DNA of 64,000 bases from Fragilaria crotonensis. Taxonomy: Eukaryota; Bacillariophyta; Fragilariophyceae; Fragilariales; Fragilariaceae. The number at the start of each line of letters is the position of its first letter. Within the stretch, counting starts at the first letter, position 1. The position numbers and the translations under genes were made by a program. The stretch is from assembly GCA_022925895.1 (NCBI GenBank), contig JAKSYS010000104.1, positions 56,787 to 120,786 on the forward strand, read 5' to 3'. Under the pieces are notes generated by a model. It did no database searches. It worked only from the letters and a program-made list of their open reading frames with translations, and was not told the DNA's origin. Positions 1 to 11,849 of this stretch are shown in pieces.

Positions 1-1023
1 TCATATAGTTCAGGCAGGAAAGGCGCATCATGGTTCGTCTTCTTGCTTGAAAGCAGTTCTCTGTTTCAGTTTATCGCGAGAGCGGAAGGGATAGTCGATC
101 TCGTTGTCAAGTTTCTTGTGAAAGAGGTGCGCTGACTCATATAGCTTGTCATTCCCACATGTTTGCCTTACCCATTCGTACCAATGCATTCGTACTTTGT
201 ACAGTACAAGTACTTGGAACTCAAGGGTATGCTTGTACCAGATCCCTTGTAAAGTGCTACTGTACTTGGAAAACGTACGTCATGTAAGGGCTATCATTCG
301 ACTCTACGTACGACTGCAACAACTACTAGTACTGGCTAATACAAGTACTAGAATACGAGCTAGTACGTAGTACCAGGTAGAGTACACATACTGTACATGA
401 ATACATGTTTCATACTCCAGTACAATTCTTGGAAGTGTTCGAATATGAAGCCGTTGCTACAAGCTATGTACAAACTGTACTTGCGCTATGGCTGCCGTAC
501 TCCTTGTTACAAGTACTAGTAGCACCTAGTAGTAGTGGAGTACTGACAAGTCCTCGTTGCCGCTGTGCCGTCTGGTTGGACGTTGGACTGTGCGCTCTGT
601 TACAAAACGGAATGGAAAGGTCCGGTAAACTGCCGTCCCAACCGACGTGAAGATTGCTAAATATTCTACATACGATATGAATATACACTCTTGCTCCTTG
701 GAGGCTCGCCGATACGTTATACGTTGGGAATCCTTGGGAACCTGTATGCGACGGTAGAGCCACCGTACCGGGTACTCTGTTTTCTGTACTACCGGTACGT
801 GCAGTAGGATGAAATACATCCATGGACCCCGGGAATGTTTGCCTTGTACCCGGAGTACTACAAGTACCGGTAGTACGTGTATTCATAGTACATCATACTG
901 TAGAGTACCTGGAACAAGTAGTATCGTACTTCTAAATGTGGTACAAGTACAGTACGAGTACCCGATCACACCGTACTGACCTCATCGCCCAAAAAGGACC
1001 GCCAATCCGATCCGTAAACAAGA
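1..1023. other. Intergenic, GTAC-rich, no gene seen
   Basis: Only short overlapping reading frames without family resemblance occur here. The stretch is dense in GTAC tetramers and in short palindromic runs such as AGTACT and GGTACC, a bias shared by most spacers of the window. Confidence 0.6.
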
Positions 1024-1423
1024 ATGGAGACATTAGTTTCAGCAGCCATTCTCAACTGCATTGCTTTGTTCCGTTCCCAGAATATCTGTGTGTGTGTCTT
1101 TGATATGGATTTGACTGCAGTGGCAGCCCACAGTCGAGGATGTCTCCTTCACTCAGATCTGGATGCGTATCTCCGACAAGCGACACCTGATTTTTTGGTG
1201 CTGGTTCCAGACAACACATTCAGATGAAGCCAAATATGGAGGTCATGTGCAACCTGTAACTCACATTCTGGGCGCAGAGCTTGTTCGTGCCCTATTGGAA
1301 TATCATGTTGCAACGCTGACTGCCAGTGCCTTCGGCGTTGTCGTTGCATACAATCCCTGCCTCCGTAAGACGGTGAACCCGAATGACTTGATCAAGCATT
1401 ATCAAATGAGACAAATCCTATGA
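1024..1423 (+). pseudogene. Broken HAD-like phosphatase-type gene
   Basis: Two adjacent frames together resemble a conserved HAD-superfamily-like protein of algae and protists. The first frame holds VFDMDLTAVAAHSRG, with the D-x-D nucleophile motif, followed by DAYLRQATPDFLVLVP. The second frame continues with THSDEAKYGG, THILGAELVRALL and VVAYNPCLR, the order expected in this family. The switch falls near 1210-1230, where residues also appear to be missing, and there is no obvious start context. HAD enzymes are Mg-dependent phosphohydrolases acting through the first Asp; the substrate of this group is unknown to me. The family assignment is from memory of motifs. The broken frame, short length and relic-rich surroundings suggest a dead copy. 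Confidence 0.5.
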
Positions 1424-1642
1424 CATTTTGATAATGTGTTGCCGCATCAACTAGTCTTTATGATGGTATTGAAGAAACCTTGCGTGTTTGAGACTGTTGT
1501 GACTAGCTACTGTAATGTGCAAGCCATTCAATAAGACAATAGAATGGGTTTTCAATGCAACGATAGTACTATACTAGACAAAATGGAGTGAACAAGAAGT
1601 TCCATCATTGATCCCAAATCCTAATTATAGATAGCGACAAAT

Positions 1643-2040
1643 CTATGTCCATCGATCACACCACCAGCTTCCGGTGCAACAGTCACACGGATTTGCTGGT
1701 GGATTTCCTTGTGGGAGGAAATCCGCATGCTTCAGATACTCTAAGTATTCCTCACCCACAATCATGCATATTGCTTGAGGAATATTACCTTCTAGCTGGT
1801 TCATGTGAAACCAATCAATGCTCAACTTGGTTAGTAGGGCAGCTCCTGCTGTGATGGGATGAAGCTTGTCAATGCGATGCTTGGCGACACGCCAGTCTGT
1901 CAATCAAACCAACTGGCCGAGGTATTGATTGTGCCTGTTAAGTCAATGCCCAACATTTCCAATGGAATCAGATGAAGCATGCTGTATAGCTCCTCCGGAA
2001 TAGAATCTGTGAGTCCATTCTCAAACATTTGCTACGATAG
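1643..2040 (-). pseudogene. Relic of an LRR transmembrane protein, C-terminal end
   Basis: On the minus strand two frames recall the C-terminal end of the LRR genes at 5.5 and 16.1 kb. One reads FENGLTDSIPEELYSMLHL and MLGIDLTGTI, degenerate LRR units. The next reads LSIDWFHMNQLEGNIPQAIC and ends in GNPPANPCDCCTGSWWCD. The intact genes end in the same Cys-rich cap (NPCDCCTSCCNRDTEIC and ECECCTGCCDRNTELC). A stop or frame change lies near 1905, and no transmembrane or N-terminal part is visible upstream, so this is a fragment. Confidence 0.6.
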
Positions 2041-5000
2041 TAGACATGACAAGTTTGCAAAGTTTATTGCTCGTCCCAGGTAAGAGTTTCTTCCTTCAGA
2101 CATCTTGAAGCGGAATTGGTTATGGTTAGTGTGCTTGTGACCACTTGAGAGTTGCATGGTCGACTGAACCACCAATGCCATTATGATGAAATGCACACCA
2201 CCAAACATCATGACAGGGCAACAAGTAGTAACAAAGACGCACCAGAGTCTCCTTATGATGCTTGACATGATGATCATAGAATCTTGGTCACTCCCCTTGT
2301 AGATGAAATCATGAGGTTGATAGCTTCAAATTCTTTCTCATTGTGATTGCCACATTTAGGGCCATGGTTTTGTCATCAGGAATGTAGCAATTTACAGAAC
2401 CACTGTGCAAGACATTTGGTGGAACAGATTCGCCTCTCAATGGAAGCTTTAGAGGCGGAGAAGCAAGGATCTGCTGAGGACGGATACTTGAGGTTGTCAT
2501 CATCATTCGTTGTTGTCTTCTCCAATGTTTGGAAACACACTTGGAGGAAAACTATGAGAATTCCTCACCTGACAAACAAGATTGAGATGGCGACCGACTC
2601 TTCGTTAGTCTGACCCTTCACCTCCGTTGAAGCAGAACCCTACTAGGCGCAGCAATGTTGATAAGAAAATCCTCTTTGAGCTCCTTTTTCATATTCCTTG
2701 CTCCCTTCCTTCTTCAGACCAGCAGTTACATGCAGCATCCCGTCACTTTAAGTCCAAAACTATGCACCACGCTCACGGGCATTGGGATGATATGCTTTTG
2801 CAGAATTAGGAGCTTGGATGAACAACGTCCATCAAACTATGGAGTGGTGATCAAACTGAATCTGGTATAGTACAGGCTTCTTTAAAAATGGGGAAATTAC
2901 AGTTAAGCCCTCTTAAAAGATTTTTCAAAGTAGTACTGGGAGTGCAATGATGCTCTCTTGTATACCTTCCAATTTTCATGTTAGTTGTCCCATCCAGTAG
3001 ACAACAAATGGCCATGATACGTAACATTGCTGTCCATTTTTTGTCACCGTTTCATTTCCAATGTGTTCACATCTGAGTTGAATCATTCAGGATGTTTCAT
3101 TGATAAACCGTCTATGCTGGACTGTGGTCATAAGTATTTGCAGGTCAGGTCTGTCTCATTAATGGCGCTTCATTCAAGACGTCCTCATGATTGCTGGAAA
3201 GAGCTCCAGCACAGACTGCCTCCTCATACACAGATGAGATGATTCATTATTTGCAGGATAACAAGCAACGGTGATTAAAAAATCAACACTAATGGATCAC
3301 CCAATGATTGTGAAGAAGACTTGACTGTGAAGGAAAGTTAATGAGGAACAAGCAACTTAATTAGGATGCCGGTGATGCTGATGATACTGAAGAGGTATCC
3401 AACAACGAAAATGATGACAAATCTTTGGACAACTGTGGCAAGGCCGCTGACCTGATTTTGGTCTTTCAAAACACTGACAACAACCTGATTCAATATGGCT
3501 ATACTGGAGACACCACTTAGAACAGAGTTTTTTCAGTCAGTCAATTGTCATCTCAAGAAGGTAGTACTTTGAAAAGAAGTAGAATTCCTGCACACTTTGA
3601 TGAAAATGGTGGCATTGTTGATGTGGAATTCCTTGTCAAGAAAACTGGAGAAGACAATGACACTCATGATGTAGATGACGTGAAGTAACAAGTACTCCAT
3701 ATCTTGTACTGGCTGCACATTTTGCTTGTTTCACTAGTACTATCTTCTTTGCTGTACTCCGGCAGTGCAGCAGCGTCTTTGGTTATGACCTCTGCAGCCA
3801 CAATTTGAAGAAAGAATCGGCAAATCCTCTACAGCCAGGAATTTGCTGTGTCTTCTTATTGTTTTGATCCAAGTCCAACCAGACTGCTGTGTTGCAACCA
3901 GCAGTGGCTTTGTAACACCATCATATTGATACCATCCAAACTAACTGGGAAGACATGTCTCTTGAAAGTATTATTGATATTCCCAAGAAACATGTCATTC
4001 TTGTCAAACAAATTCATGAATACATAATTCAAGTCCACTACCTTCCACTTTCTGTTCATGTCATGGGAATGTTGGCAAGGAAACATTCATCTTGCCATGC
4101 CTAGCAGCCAGGAACGCCATCGCAATATGGGAAATTGCTTTTGTTCCTGTTAACTACTATGGCAACACCTGTTTCCTTAATGTTGTTGCAAACATAAAAG
4201 ATGGGAACAGCAATTTCACCATCTTCTATTTTTAGAGAATTTTCGTGTCATGAGCGACGGGCGACGGCCCAAGGCCCGCCTACACATGTATTGCTTGTCC
4301 TGTCTGCCACAGAGCTCAAATATATTGGTACTGCGAGTGTGTTACGAGTACTCGGTGTGTAGTGTATTGTGTATACTGCATTTTAGATCACCGTACAGGT
4401 GGTAAGTAGGACTGTAGTACTCGAGTACCAGGAGGTAGAACCAGTATTTTTGTTCCCAAATCCTGCTTCTGGAAGCAGTCGTGCTTCTTGGAATACATTG
4501 TTTTGTATGTGTGACACATGAACGTGTTTTTCACCGGTCCGCTGAAATCCATTTTGTCGAGACATGCCTTGCGCCCTCTGTGTTCCACGACCCAATGGCT
4601 GCCTTACTTGGGTGCCGGTTGAGGGAGTACGTACCACCAGGTACTGTAGTGTTGGTACTTGATCATTCTGAAATGACGGAATGGCGTCGAACGCGTATGA
4701 TGTACGTGGGACCTTCGACCTTCTTTGTCATGTATCATACAGACGTAGAGAGTCTTCCCAAATCCCAAATCAACGCAGTGAAGTACTGATACGGTTACGC
4801 AGTTCTACAGTACTTGTTTTTGGCTACTTCCATAATTGGAGAGGGGTATTGTGTGGTCTATTCATACATGCAACATGCGACCCAGCGAGTATACCAGTCG
4901 TACAGACATCATGCTTCGATTTTTGTATGAAAATCATTCGGCAACGAAGGGAAAAATCTGGTTTTCAATTTTTCGATGAGACGACTGCTGCATTAACAGT

Positions 5001-5527
5001 TACTACTACTGCAAGTACTGGGTACCGTAGGGCATACTGGCGAGTATGATAGGGCGTAGGGCGTAGGGGTGTCTCGGTGCAGAACTGGCAGTAATGTACT
5101 AGCCCCGGACTACTGTATGCCTACAGTACCAGGTTATACCTCGCAGTCGTACATAGTATCATATGGAACTCTGAGCTCGTCATAATACACATGTAAGCTG
5201 AGAAAAAAATGGGAGTATATGTGTATTTATGTGTTGTTTATACATGGAAATTGCGTGGGTCAACCTGGACAGTTTTCCTCAGTCCACACGTATACATAGT
5301 GAACCAGGTATGCATACTTGCGGTATGAATACTTGCATCCCCCCCGCGGACACCCGGAGCCCGGAGTACAATTTTTGGAGCGCAGTTTACATTTGAACCC
5401 ACTTTCTGATTTGCTCTCTTTGCTCGATCAGGCGAAAGGTCAAGTTGGAACCGAGTTGTAAACGAACGATCTGCAAGCTGCACATTAACAGCGATAAACT
5501 CTTGCCTAGCTCCTTCACGTTATTCTC
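2041..5527. other. Intergenic with anonymous decayed sequence
   Basis: No reading frame longer than about 120 codons resembles a known family. A frame at about 3570-3688 (+) reads STLKRSRIPAHFDENGG and later GEDNDTHDVDDVK, and 3856-4086 (-) holds an isolated 76-codon frame; both could be transposon debris, but I cannot name them. From about 4250 onward the sequence becomes GTAC-rich spacer. Confidence 0.4.
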
Positions 5528-8500
5528 ATGTCGTCATCCGGTAGGTGCTTACAGTTGCATATTGGTGGTGGTGTTTGTTGCTCTATTTCCTCCTTCGTAC
5601 ATCACCATGTGCTGGCCGTTGCGTTGATCGTAGAAACATGGAAGCATTCCACGGAGCGATAACTTTGTTGTTTCAATCTTTTCGTCTCATCCTAGTTCAA
5701 AATCCCCTTTAAAATTGGTTATTCATGAACAGGGAAAGGAGGAAAAGGAGGTGGACGCTTCACTTCAAGGGCAACAGTTCCAGGAGCTGTTTCGGTCCCA
5801 GCCAATGAGGAACCAGAAGTGGCTGCAGCACAACCAACAACACCACCACCATCAACAACGCCATCATCAATAAATTCATCACCATCAGCGGTTCCAGAAC
5901 CTGGCACTGACGTGCCACGAATCCCGTCGCGCCCTGGCAAACAGCGAACTGTCGCTCCAGCGACTCAACCTGGCGCTGTTAGTATGAATTCTGTATCCAA
6001 CTCAGCAGTGTCAGACAGTAGTAACGCCGGTGCGGACGCGGATGGAATACACAGCATCAGTGCCATCGAGCCGGAACCCCTTATGACAACCAGACCAGCT
6101 GTAACGTCCAGTCCAACGCCGATTCCCAGTGTCGTCGAAAACAGCTGCCAAGGGCCGTCGTACGACTGCGCCGGCGACTGCGCCAGGTGCTGTCCACTCC
6201 GCAGCGGAGGAACCAGGTAGGGACAGCGACCAGCCTCGGTCGTCCTCCGAAATTGTGGTGCCACAATCCGGGAAGAGTCGTCGCAGTTCCGCACAGGCGG
6301 CTTCGGTTCCGGGAGCTACTGCTGTAGGAGGTAATTCATCACAAACGACGCGTCGCCTTGCCTCCCGATGGGTCCGAAGGCGCCGCACTCCGCGGTTCCG
6401 CGTGCTCGTGATACCGAACTATTGTCGACAACCGCAGCGACAGGCATACTTGATACCACTAGTGCTGACGACCAGGAACCACCTCTGTCTCCAGGAGCTG
6501 CTAGCACCCATGGCGTCGACGAAGCCAGAGTGTACGTCACACCCGAACACCCGGGAAGCTATTCCACGACAAGCCTTATCTCGCAAGACTCGTCGGCCTC
6601 ATCCAGGGATCCTCGACTCCACCGCGTTCCATCCAGTGGTGATACTCAGGCTTTGGTCTCAAACTTGACGGCCTCGCAGGATTTGGCAGCCAAGGATCGT
6701 CGCATCCGCCGTGCCGAGCCAAGTGTTCCGGGAGCTCATCATGTGGCTGGCGCGCAGGACACTTCAGATGCAGTGGCCTTGTCCAAGGATCCTCGCGCTC
6801 GTCACGAAGCACAGCGAACAGGCGGGGATTCCGCGAAGAGCCGCATGCCGCCGCGTGCCGAAGTGGTGACTGCAGGAGAACAAGAACCGACTTCGGTGAT
6901 CAGTGCTGAAGATCCTGAACAACCGTATCACTCCATTACTTCCGTGGGAGCTGGAGACGTGGGAAACGGAAACCGATATGAAGCCGATGCCAAGGTTGCC
7001 GAATCGAGTGGTGTCTCGATCCCTGAACATTCCCGCGACGTTTTTGTTGTGGACCGAACACCTGCTGTCACCTCCAACGACATCAAGGATCCTTATGACG
7101 ACCCCCACAAGAGCCCGCTAGACGAGGAGCAGCCTTCGCGTGGTCCCATGGCCAGAAATGCGGCTGCTGTCGCGGCAGCTCTAACGACTGAATCTCGCGG
7201 AATCGGCGTTGCACCGGACGTGACGTATGGAACTACTCGGGGTGGCTCAAATGACGACAACCTTGCAGTCGCAGTAGCCATTGAAGATGGTGAAAACGAA
7301 AGCTTTCTTCCAGCAGCAATCGAGTATGACCCTGATTCCAAGCCACCTTTGATGAAGAATCGTCGTTTTCGTCTTTACATCATCTCGGGCATTCTTCTCT
7401 TTGTCATTGTCATCGTCACGGTCATCCTCGGAGTGGTTGTATTCAAAAAACAACCTGGGTATGGGGCGTCAGACGCTCCATCGTTAGCTCCTACGTCCAC
7501 CATGGATGCGAAATATTACCAACAGTTTGCCCAAGTCCTTGGATACAATGAATGGAATTTCACAAGTGATTCCCCCCAAGGTGCTGCAGCCCAGTGGATC
7601 ATCGAAGAAGACCCTCGAAATTTGGGCGTTGACGATGAGACGCTGACCCAGCGTTACCTGTTAGCAGTCTTTTTTTACACCACAACGCAAAACGGAGCCC
7701 TTTCGTGGCGCTCTTGCAACCCTGATCCTTCCGACAGCACTATCACCGAGTGCGATTTCCAACAGTATACCGCCCTGGATAATGAAGAGGTGACATACGA
7801 ACCAAAGCTCTCCTCCCGTTGGATGAGTGGAGTGGACGAGTGCACATGGGCCGGAGTTCTTTGCAACGATCTCAACGTCCTTATCGCCATCGAGCTTAGT
7901 AAGTGCCTTGCATGTCGAATTGTACGATCTCCTTAACTGGAAAAAAATTGTTCGCTTACACATTGCTGCTTTGTTATCGACTCAGTGGGCCAAACATTAC
8001 CGGAACCATCCCTACGGAACTCGCTGCCTTCCCTTGGTCCAGTCACTGTCCCTTGCGTTCAATGAGTTTACTGGAACACTTCCGATTACCTTTGCATTGC
8101 CCGACAGTGCTCGACAGTTGCTCAATCTTGAAGTTCACGGAAATTACCTCACTGGCACCATCCCTTCGGAGTACTTCCAAGCCACCGGTCTTCAGAATTG
8201 GAACATCGGCCAAAATCTGTTTACCGGAACTTTGAGCACGGAAATCGGTCGTTTGACTAACCTGAAAGGTTTTCATACATTTGATAATATGCTCACCGGA
8301 ACGTTCCCCACCGAAATCGGTCGTTTGGAGTACCTTTCGTTCACCCGTCATCAGGAAAATCGGTACACTGGAACAATTCCATCTGAACTTGGCGAGCTGA
8401 TTTTAATGCAAGAGCTTTGGATGTATTCCAATCAGTTCACGGGTACGATCCCAACAGAACTCGGGAAAGCACCAAGCATGGTGGACCTCGAATTGAATTG

Positions 8501-8895
8501 GAATAAGCTGACTGGAACTATTCCGACGGAGTTCTACCAATGGACTTCCTCTCCCGTCTTGATCTTTTCCAGAATTATTTGAATGGAACCATTGCAACTG
8601 AGATCGGGTTACTGACAAATATGGCGGAGCTTCGACTCTCTCGAAATGAGTTTACGGGTACAATCCCTTGGAAATTGTAAATCTCACCCAGATGGAATTG
8701 GCTTGGTTCCACAGCAACCTGTTCGTTGGCTCTGTTCCCTCGGGTTTGTGCCAGTACGTTCCCAAGCCCTTGATGGTTTTGCAAAGCGACTGCTTTCCTG
8801 AGGGAAGCTCACCAAACCCTTGTGACTGTTGTACGTCCTGTTGTAATCGAGACACGGAAATTTGCCTCATCATCGACGACAATACCGCTCCCTGA
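5528..8895 (+). CDS. LRR single-pass transmembrane protein, gene 1
   Basis: Likely a membrane protein with a long disordered N terminus, one membrane segment near 7362-7440 (IISGILLFVIVIVTVILGVVVF) and a C-terminal LRR array with repeats of the LTGTIP-TELG type, closed by a Cys-rich cap (NPCDCCTSCCNRDTEIC). The inferred gene has a 13-nt first exon (5528-5540, MSSSG), intron 5541-5732, a long second exon, intron 7899-7985 (GTAAGT...CAG) and a last exon. The paralog at 16.1 kb has the same plan, which supports this start. The N-terminal part carries repeated P-G-A motifs (TVPGAVS, TQPGAVS, TAPGAVH, SVPGATA, SVPGAHH). Frame changes lie near 6200, 6345, 7987, 8034, 8540 and 8669, several at short T or G runs. 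A role in surface recognition or binding is inferred from the LRRs; no kinase domain is present. Confidence 0.75.
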
Positions 8896-9062
8896 GCGCA
8901 CTGTCCCATCTGTGGGGGCAAGACATACTAATCATACTGCTTTAAAAAATTGCGTGAATTAGTGTGTGTATTCCGGTGAAGTACGGGGCATGCTCTGCAT
9001 ACGTCCTTATTCTATATATCTATCACTATCATCAAAACAAACAACAAGTGCAGGAGGCAGCC
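8896..9062. other. Short spacer between convergent genes
   Basis: This AT-rich stretch separates the 3' ends of the LRR gene (+) and the kinase gene (-). No gene is seen in it. Confidence 0.5.
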
Positions 9063-10496
9063 TCATTTTGAACTGCTGCGTCGATCCGAACTTCCGGTCA
9101 CGTTGGAAGAAAGTAGCGACGTAGTTTTTGACGATGTAGACTTCCAGTCATCCATGTTTTCCGACTCGTCTACTGAGCCCTTCCTCTTCGTCATTACCCG
9201 CCAAACCCCTTTCAGCTTGGAAGACCTCGCTGGTTTATTGACCTGTGGTTCGGTCTTTGACGGTGACGGGAGTAATTCAGGTGGTGGAGGTGGCGGTGGC
9301 AAAAACTCAGCAAGCCATGAATGCGCCAGACACTCTTCAGCAGTCATCCGTACTTCAGGATCGGTATGCAGAAGATTGGCGACAAACCGCTTTGCATTCT
9401 TAGAAACGCCCTGCCACTCCATGGGATGAAAGCTGTATTCGTTCTTGCATATTTTCAGGTACAATGCATGCCTTTCGGTATCTTCATAGGGATGCACTCC
9501 TGTCAGCACGTAGAACATTAGAACACCAAAGCTCCACATGTCTGCCTGCGTATCATATGGAATTTGAGCAATAACTTCGGGAGCCATAAACATTGCTGTG
9601 CCGCAGCGTTCCGTGAGATTCAAAGGGTCCCCATCAGCATCCTGCAACACTCGCGCCGCCATTCCAAAATCTATGATAACAACTGTTGACATGTCTTGCG
9701 CATCCTTCAGAACAAGATTCTCAGGTTTAAGATTTCGATGGCAGATCTTTCTTTCGTGAAGATGGACCAGACCGTCCAAAGGGACTTAGCCAACAACTTC
9801 CCTTCCATCTCATTCAACTTTTGCTTCTGCACGAGCGTCGTCAGAAGATCACCACCCTCAGCAAAATCTAAGACAATGTAAAATCGTGTATCTTCGTCGA
9901 AAAACTCAACCAGCCCCGAAATGCTAGAAGGACCATCGCGGATTTGGCTGAGCATCGACACTTCCTGGTAGACCAAGTCCTCATCTTTGGGACAAATTTC
10001 GCTTGTTAATAATCTTTGCAGCAAAGCGTAATCCTGACGTTTTGTGAATGCACTCCCACACGTTCGATAACCTCCCTTGTTGACCTTCAGCAATAGTGTT
10101 AGTTATGTACTCCAGTATAAACATTGTCGAAAGGGCCTTCCCACCGCTGGTACGTACCTGTCGCGTCAAAACATACACCTGCTCGAAGAGCACCTTTGGT
10201 TCTTCGATAACGGATGCGTCGTCGTTGCGATCGTCGTCGACCAGTGAACGCAACTGATGCAGAGGGGTGGTATGTGCGGGGTATTCAGAGCGTTGCCGAG
10301 CTCGAAAGGGGGTGCTCCGCCTCGGTGTCTGATATGCTTCCTCCTCGTCGGCGTTGAAGGGCATGGCAGAGAAACTGGGATTGACAAGATCCTTCAGAGA
10401 AAAACAACCTGGAGGGGCATATGTCATGCTACAGCATCCATACGAATCCGCCTCAGTCAGGTCATGCACGACCGGATACAGAGTGTTGTAATTCAT
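9063..10496 (-). CDS. CAMK-like protein kinase with HRN catalytic loop and frame breaks
   Basis: Exon 1 (10496-10158) encodes a Ser/Pro-rich N terminus. Intron 10157-10085 starts GTACGT and has a CTAAC branch-like site. The rest encodes a kinase domain: a glycine-rich loop around GGYRT/VWEC, the lysine motif FAAKIINK, EFFDEDTRFYIVLDFAEGGD, then HRNLKPEN, VVIIDFGMA, APEVIA, and DMWSFGVLMFYVLTGVHPY. The order matches calcium/calmodulin-dependent-type Ser/Thr kinases, and a proline-rich tail follows. The catalytic loop has Asn where kinases carry Asp (HRD), which predicts loss of or strongly reduced phosphotransfer. Frame changes near 10058, 9988 and 9780 split the domain, two of them at A or T runs. 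It is either an intact gene with sequence errors or a decaying pseudokinase. The gene is convergent with LRR gene 1. Confidence 0.7.
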
Positions 10497-11849
10497 GTCG
10501 AGGTGTTAATTTTCTGAAGTAGTCCACTGTTGTTGGAGTGCTGGCGCACAATTTCCTTCTGCTCCTTCAACCTGTAAGGAAACAAGGAAAGGAGGTGTAT
10601 GATCTGTGGATATCAAGTCTTCAAACTAATATCTTTGCTGTTGCAAGCGCTTCTCCTTGAACCTCTTCAGTCGTCCGAGTTCGCGATGTGTGCAATAGGA
10701 GGATTCGAAAATGTGGATGTGGTTTTGGGTATAGGGATGTTATCTCCGATCCATCAGTTGGATCTCAACCGACAAATAAATATGTATGACGATGTATACA
10801 TGTGTAAAATTTTAGTTGCTATGTAATTTAGAAACATTTAGGGCATAACCGTCAATATCGCCCAAACACAACCATGGAAAGTTCCTTGGTTGGCTACTCG
10901 GAGTACCTTGGAACTTAGAACCACACGGTTTGGCTCGTGCTTCGTCATAAGAGAGAACTCATGTACTCCTAGTATCATATGATCAGGGCTCAGAAGGTCT
11001 ATGACTCTATGATATATGCATACACATCATACGAGAGATCTTATACAGGATACAAGAGATCTTATACAGGATACAAGTAATAGTACGGAGTGCAACGAGA
11101 CAGCAAACACGTCAGAAGTCAAACAGGAGGACGGCGATCACCTCTTGGTGACTGAAGATGGAGGCGAATTGACCCGACATGGGATCGCGAGTCGAAATAC
11201 CTCGCAACACCAGTTATCTTCCATGGTATGATTCCAAAGTCTATGGGCAGCATGGCATTTTCGTTGCTACCACGGTGCAGTTGCTGCTTCGCATATTTCT
11301 GTTGGCTTTACTAGTCGTTGGCGACGACAGGGTCCAATCTGCGTTACTCGAAGTAGAATGGATTTGCTCAGCCGTAAGCGTCGTGAAGGTCGCTTCTTGT
11401 ATCCTAGTTTCTGGATGCAGTCGCGGGCGCATGTGATCGGTGCGCGTTGGGACGACCGACTCGCATTGACAAGGTCCGAGGGAACACCGTCAGCGTCGCC
11501 AATAAAGGGAGGTTCGAAGCAGTTGGCTGACACAGTGCGATCCTCCAATGCATGAGTCACTCCAGTTTGCAGACGGAGGTGAAGGCTGTTGTGGCATCAT
11601 TCTCTACTACTGTACTCTACTACTAGAAAACCAATTAAACTAATACAGCGTACAGGCTACTGTAGAGAATAGAACGTCTACAGCAGTAATCAGTACAAGT
11701 ATCAGGAGTACCTGGCACCGGTGGTACTAGTGCTGTAAATTGTAAATTCAGACGGTTTTCTGGTGGAAATGCGTATTATGCGAGTCCATGTTACATGTTT
11801 TCAATTTTCAAGATGATACTAACAAGACAGACTGACATTGATCTCGTAG
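10497..11849. other. Spacer upstream of the JmjC gene, possible missed exon
   Basis: No recognisable protein. A direct tandem repeat of about 21 bp (core GATCTTATACAGGATACAA) lies near 11036-11078. Around 11240-11560 both strands stay open, with a hydrophobic frame LLLRIFLLALLVV on plus; this could hold an upstream exon of the JmjC gene, because that gene appears to begin right after a splice acceptor (ATCTCGTAG) at 11849. I could not join them. Confidence 0.35.

Noticed and set aside
464-886. Open frame of 140 codons on minus
   Set aside because: No motif, overlaps other equally long frames, and lies in GTAC-rich repeat-like spacer.
4481-5049. Two overlapping plus-strand frames of 102 and 122 codons
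   Set aside because: No family resemblance, no start context, and GTAC-rich low-complexity sequence; probably chance.
10004-10093. Second frame of the kinase exon reading GRLSNVWECIHK as an alternative exon start
   Set aside because: A phase-0 splice from exon 1 enters the other frame; a single frame change near 10058 explains both pieces better.
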